This document shows, one piece after another, positions 59,130 to 64,000 of a DNA stretch of 64,000 nt (positions are counted from its first letter, which is position 1; each line of letters begins with the position of its first letter). The position numbers and the translations under genes are program-made. The DNA is from Nemophila menziesii (taxonomy: Eukaryota; Streptophyta; Magnoliopsida; Boraginales; Hydrophyllaceae): NCBI GenBank assembly GCA_029959085.1, contig JARWIR010000012.1, forward strand, positions 25,774,590-25,838,589, read 5' to 3'. The notes below the pieces were generated by a model, which was given only the letters and a program-made list of their open reading frames with translations, did not search any database and was not told where the DNA came from.

Positions 59130-59439
59130 GAGGGATAAATGTTACTATATTGTATAAGGTCTAGAAGAAGCAACTTATATTAGTGCTTTTTCGTTTTTGT
59201 AATACGCTATGTGTGATTTACAGATTTCTTTCTGGGAGGAGTTGTTCTTAAATACCTTATGGTAGCTTTATTTTGATACATTTGGAAACTTCGTGATTAT
59301 ATGAATATTTTGTACTTTCTAGGCGAATAACTGATACTGAATTTCTTTTTTAAAATCTGAAACCTTTCATAAATTAAAACAGGGAATAATTCCAAAATAT
59401 ATTGGAATGAAAGCAATAAGGGGAAATTTTTGTTTAAGA

Positions 59440-59640
59440 AAACTCTTCGGAAAATTACTGAAAAAAGAAGTGCAGTTAAGTGGCACATCACTATTTGGGC
59501 CAAAAGTTGCATTCCGTGATGCTTTTTTATCGCTTGGCTTGCTATTCATAATCGAATAGGGATTACAAATTAATCCACTTTGTGTATTTTGCCGCCAATG
59601 TATTGAGGATATTTAACACTTATAAATTGCTCCTTTGCGA
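59440..59640 (+). pseudogene. zf-RVT relic of a LINE
   Basis: Reads FIAWLAIHNRIGIT, then LCVFCRQCIEDI across stops, the pattern of the zf-RVT zinc-binding region that follows plant LINE RT. Heavily decayed. The antisense frames at 59297-59549 are shadows. Confidence 0.5.
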
Positions 59641-60470
59641 GATGGATCTTAATTCGAATTCTCAGCAGGTGTAACATCAATTATTTACCCAATAAATTGT
59701 TGAATCTAGCTAAGGATATGGTTAATTTGTGCCCTAATAACGAAATGCATCACTACGTATATCTATTGTATATGAGGCGAAAAAATCGTCAAGGTGAAGA
59801 GAAAAGGAGAAGAGCGAAGAAGCCATATCTACAATAGCATTGAAACTCTTGTCATGATTAAGGTGAAGAGAAGAAAGTTTAAGAACAGAATAATTTCTGC
59901 ACTTAAATTGTGAGTGTAAAGTCTTTTAAATACGTTTTAGCCCATATGTTTAGGCGACTTTGATATTTAGGTTTCAAATACCCTTCCCGGGTATCAAAGT
60001 TGTAATAAATTTTTTGTTTAGCTTCATTATATAAATATTTGGATTGCCGATCAGGAAAAAGAAATTCAAAATTAGTCATAAAAATCAATATTTTTTAAAA
60101 TATTAGACCAAACAATATTATAAAAGGTTAATACTCAATAAACTTCTACAACATTGTATACTCTTCAATAAAAGATATGGTCTTTTTTATCCTTTTTGAC
60201 CACCAAACATCAATATAAAAAAAAGAAAGTAAAACTATGACACACAAGATGCAAGTTTAAAAAATTGATGAATTATCAAAGGCAAAATAGATATCACAAC
60301 TCAAGAACTATTCTAAAATGCTTAAACATCATGTGAACAACTTTTAAGTAGCATTGAATTGTTGTATAAATGTAAAACTATATTTCTCATAATTTTAAAA
60401 ATGAATGATTTTACAATTAAGGTCATTAGAAGTAAAAATAGTTAAAATTACAAAACAAAAAAATCACGTT
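59641..60470. other. intergenic, no gene seen
   Basis: AT-rich DNA; nothing recognised. Confidence 0.45.
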
Positions 60471-60985
60471 AAAAAAAACAGTTTAAGTTTTCTCAAAACT
60501 CAAAATCTGAGTTTTGAGATTTTTAAAAAAACTCAAACTGTTCTTTAAATCGAAAGTAAAAAACAAAACAAAAATAGTAAATATAATATATTATGATACA
60601 TATTTATTATTTATTATTTCACGAACAATAAAAAATAACTAATAAATCCAAACAAGATAAAAATACAACAAAAAAGAAAAACCACTTGACGTTTGGAAAA
60701 AATTTCAAAACTCGGAATCTAAATTTTGAAATTTTTCCCAAAACTCAAACTTTTTTTCAAATTAAAGGTAAAAGATATAATAAATGTGGTTAATATTATA
60801 CATTATGATACATATTTTTTATTTATTACATTACAAACAATAAAAAAGAACTAAAAAAATCCAAATGTTAAAAAATTAGTAAAAAAGAAGAACAATTTGA
60901 GTTTTGGAAAAATCCTAAATCTCAAAATCTGAATTTTAGGAATTTTCTCAAAACTTGAACTATTCTTCAAACTCAGAATCTGAGT
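60470..60985. repeat. three ~210-bp units, each with a hairpin
   Basis: Units centred near 60505, 60715 and 60925 each carry an inverted repeat of the type AAACTCAAAATCTGAGTTTTGAG. The links share ATTATGATACATATTTNTTATTTATTA and AACAATAAAAAA. Copies are roughly 70-80% alike by eye. Confidence 0.75.
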
Positions 60986-61585
60986 TATGCCTTCAATTTT
61001 AATTAGTCGTGATGTCCCATCCAAATGATTTGAAGACCAAATATCAATTCTCAAACCTTAATAGACAAGATTGACAATTCTCAAATCTTAAGGTGTCCAA
61101 CTAAAAAATTCTATTACATATATGATATATGTATATGAGTGTTTACCATCAATTGCTTACACCGTGAAGTGTTATTAATTATTTTATGTGTGTAACATCT
61201 CACATTGATTCATGCTGAAAAATTAATTATTTTGTTAAGAAATTAATAATGATGAGCTCCAAATAGTTACTTTTGTTTGACAAAAGTTTGAGTCATGTGA
61301 AAGGCTAACAATGAAGAAATTGCTGCTAAAGAAGATGTTAAGGTCAATAGCGGCTGTGGTAAAAATCGGCAATAAAAGAAACCCAAATTTATGATGTTTT
61401 CTATGGAGGAATAAATTACAATTGTAATGAAAGAGAATTAAAATTAACTTGACAGATTTCTTAGACATTAATCCTTATATTAATTCTTACAATATATCTC
61501 ATTTAAAATATATTATTTAAATTTAAACCAGTACTAATTTTTCTTAGTAAATACTTTTTTTATTAATCATACTATAATTAATATA
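60986..61585. other. intergenic, no gene seen
   Basis: AT-rich DNA; nothing recognised. Confidence 0.45.
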
Positions 61586-62270
61586 TTATAAATATTATTA
61601 TTTATTTATTTTATCACCATCACTGTTGCTGGACCGTCAACTCCGACAATCAATGCTGGTCAGCCCTGGTGGTCAATGGTCAATGGTCAATGGTCAATAC
61701 CTGTCAAGATTTGAATTTGAATTTTTTAAGCACGGTTGACGATCAACTTTGTTATCCACTGTCGGTCAACGTCAGTCAACTCTGTTGAGTATAAATAAAA
61801 AAGAAATCGGGGTGGCTGTCAGTCAACTTTGTTGACGACCGTCGATCAAAGTCAGGCAATTCCGACTATTTTTTTTCACAATTTTCGGATTAAAATATAT
61901 CACTGTAATTTTTTTCCATTTTTATTTTGTTATTTTTTTAAATCTAATGAAAAATTATGCCGGAGATGTACCAATCTACAACTATAGTATTGTACTTGTA
62001 GTTCCGATATAGCTATTCGTCGGGGCTAGAACATAAAAAAAATTTAAAAAATCACAATGATATATTTTTATCCGAAAATTGTTAAAAAAAGAAATTTCGT
62101 TGAAGTTGGCTGACTTGATCGTCGGTCGTCCCCAGAGTTGACTAGTGGTTTCCCCGTAAAAAAGAACTTGCCGAATTTGACAAGCGACCGTCGAAGTTGA
62201 CCCGCGTTGATCGTCGAAGTTGACTAACTAGCAGCGGTGGAAAGATAAAATAATTAATTGTTTTGTTTTA
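61586..62270. repeat. large foldback: ~300-bp inverted arms
   Basis: The left arm (about 61590-61920) and right arm (about 62040-62265) pair along much of their length. Examples are TTTTATC..CACT against GATAAAAT, CACAATTTTCGGATTAAAATATATCA against AACAATTTTCGGATAAAAATATATCA on the other strand, and GACGACCGTCGATCAA. Both arms are packed with GTCAAC/GTTGAC, and GGTCAAT is repeated in tandem at 61668-61698. The spacer is about 120 bp. No transposase; class unknown. Confidence 0.75.
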
Positions 62271-62327
62271 TTATTCGTTATATAAGAATATTTTAATCAA
62301 AAAGTTTATAATGAGAATAATTATTTA

Positions 62328-62343
62328 CTATGTCAAAAAAAAA
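62328..62343 (+). mobile_element. tail-only retroposition scar, 16 bp
   Basis: CTATGTC plus A9 between perfect 14-bp duplications AGAATAATTATTTA at 62314-62327 and 62344-62357. It is the only one of the set in + orientation. Confidence 0.75.
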
Positions 62344-62357
62344 AGAATAATTATTTA

Positions 62358-63324
62358 GTTAACCTAATTTTAGTTAGAGTATGGATTCTTAGGTCTACTT
62401 TAGAATATAACCTTTTAGTATATAGGTGTATTATTATAGTATAACACAATAACTATTTATTTAAATAATAAAATCTAAAATTCATTATGTTTTATATAAA
62501 TCAATTCAAAATTGATATAGGATCTCAAACCTATTACTAAGCTTTCACATACCAAAGTTTCTACCAAACTAAATGGTTTTAATTAGCGTTTCTTAAACAG
62601 TGCATTTATTATAAAATAGACAATTTTTTTATGGGATCTTCTAAAATTTAGGATCCAAAGCGATTATTTTGGTTGACTTGGCCCCAAACTAACACGACTT
62701 CATAGTTAACATTATTAATTCATGGGTTTACTCTAAAGTAATAGCTATGGTGGACTTATATGAGTTTCAGAGGGCTTAAACCTACCAGCTCCAAAAAATT
62801 TAAAAATATATATGTAATGTTTCCGAAAAGAATAATTTGTCTATATAAATATTAAATATATTTAGTGTTCAAAGCATAATTTTGTAAGTCTATTAGTATG
62901 TTAAAGGCCTAAGTTGTTGAATAATTTAAATAAAATTTTCTGGATACGTCTGGTAATAATGATCAAATGCAATTATGTGTGGATGAAATGTTAATGTTTA
63001 ATATTTGTTTTTCTTTGAGATTAAAAGTTTCTTTATCTTTTAAATTTGATAAGAAAAAAATGGGAAGATCTTGTATCCAAGTCTTTAAGAGTAATGATAT
63101 ATATTATTTAAAAGAGATAATTGCTAATTAGGTCCAAAACCCAACAAATCATACTTTAAAAAGTCCAGTCTAAAAGTTTGGATAAATAAAGTCTAAATTA
63201 TTATTTTAGATTTATATTATCCCTAAAATAACCTTATATAATAAAATAATATATAAAATATAAACCCTAAAATTCATCATTTAAACTTACGTTAGAAAAC
63301 AAAAACAGAAAAGAAATTTCTTCC
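62358..63324. other. intergenic, no gene seen
   Basis: AT-rich DNA; nothing recognised. Confidence 0.45.
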
Positions 63325-63536
63325 AATTCACCTTTCTATCAAGCTGCTCTCTTACAAAAGTTAACAGCCACCATTTGGAGACCATTCTCCACTTTCATCA
63401 TCAGCCCAGATATGATACGCATCAACAAGTGAAGAACCATATTAAACATATACTGTATTAAGGTATTCACCTTCCTACCAAGCTGCTCTCCTAAAAAAAC
63501 AGCCGTCATTTGAAGACCATTCTCCACTGTCCTCAT
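63325..63536. repeat. duplicated ~65-bp segment
   Basis: CACCTTTCTATCAAGCTGCTCTC to ACCATTCTCCACT (63330-63395) recurs in diverged form at about 63470-63533. The 65-codon antisense frame over it reads the two copies as a repeated peptide and is not supported as a gene. Confidence 0.7.
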
Positions 63537-63829
63537 CGATCTAAATTTGTTGAGCCACCTATATTAAGGTAAACAAAAATCATTTTATACCATTAAAACT
63601 AAAAAATAATTGATTTAATTTCAATTTAATTTTATTATTTTATGATTTTTTCAGAATAATCTGAATTAAGTATAATTTATTAATTTTCAATAGGAAGCAG
63701 ATATTTTAATAATGGTGAAAAAAAAAATAATGCTGATTCAAAATCGTGGAAAAAAAATTACCGAAATTTGATCTTATATTGCATTTATGAATTGTTTTGC
63801 AGTAAATACTCATTTGACGCAACACATTG

Positions 63830-64000
63830 AATTGCATTGTACAAACCATTGAATTGTGTTAAACAGTCCATTAAATTGTGTCGGACAGCCCATTGAATTG
63901 CGTCGGACAGCCCAGTAAATTGTGTCGATAGCCCATTAAATTGTGTCGGACAACCCAATAAATTGTGTCAGACAGCCCAGTAAATTGTGACGGACAGCCC
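63830..64000. repeat. 22-bp minisatellite, continues past window end
   Basis: At least seven units of the type CCCATTAAATTGTGTCGGACAG (21-22 bp) with point differences. The array is cut by the window edge. No coding frame. Confidence 0.92.

Noticed and set aside
61620..62240. WRKY-regulated promoter (many TTGAC boxes)
   Set aside because: No gene follows, and the motifs lie symmetrically in an inverted repeat, so repeat structure explains them better.
63842..64000. CRISPR-like array
   Set aside because: Units are contiguous with no unique spacers, in a plant nuclear sequence; it is a minisatellite.

Overview
The window is nuclear DNA from a flowering plant, most likely a eudicot. The genes are split by many short AT-rich introns, the kinesin, SmG, SAUR and RopGAP products are of plant type, and most of the sequence is plant transposable-element debris. 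The species cannot be named from the sequence.

Layout: 1-6.2 kb is a nest on the minus strand, in which a Ty3/gypsy element (gag-protease, PBS, LTR; truncated by the window edge) has landed in the pol region of a Ty1/copia element. 6.5-10.8 kb holds a hAT-type MITE, a long (GA)n tract, a possible SINE head and a polyA-tailed retroposon with an 11-bp target-site duplication. 11.4-16.8 kb is a complete 23-exon kinesin-5 gene on the minus strand (spliced length 3030 nt, 1009 aa). 18.9-24 kb is MULE-like, MITE and foldback DNA. 24.3-26.1 kb carries a relic of a long-chain alcohol oxidase gene and an intact SAUR gene. 26.4-35 kb holds LINE 3' fragments and a degraded copia element split by a gypsy solo LTR (5-bp duplication ATAAT). 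35-39 kb is MITEs and a second MULE-like element. 39.4-41.5 kb is a broken plant-mobile-domain gene with a hAT MITE in an exon. 42.5-48.5 kb holds a polyA-tailed retroposon with a 658-codon open reading frame of unknown type, followed by an L1-type LINE (RT, zf-RVT, RNase H) with two in-frame stops. 49.7-53 kb holds a hAT MITE and a third MULE-like element. 53.4-54.6 kb is SmG (79 aa, 4 exons). 57.7-59.1 kb is a short RopGAP (CRIB plus RhoGAP, 339 aa). The right end is repeat-rich: ~210-bp hairpin repeats, a large inverted repeat and a 22-bp minisatellite.

The four apparently working genes (kinesin-5, SAUR, SmG, RopGAP) do not form a functional cluster; they are separate genes in transposon sequence. 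The points I find most worth following are the unknown 658-codon retroposon ORF, a set of 16-47 bp tail-only retroposition scars that share a 3' end like ...TTGAC(C)-polyA, and a three-member MULE-like family with 9-bp target duplications.
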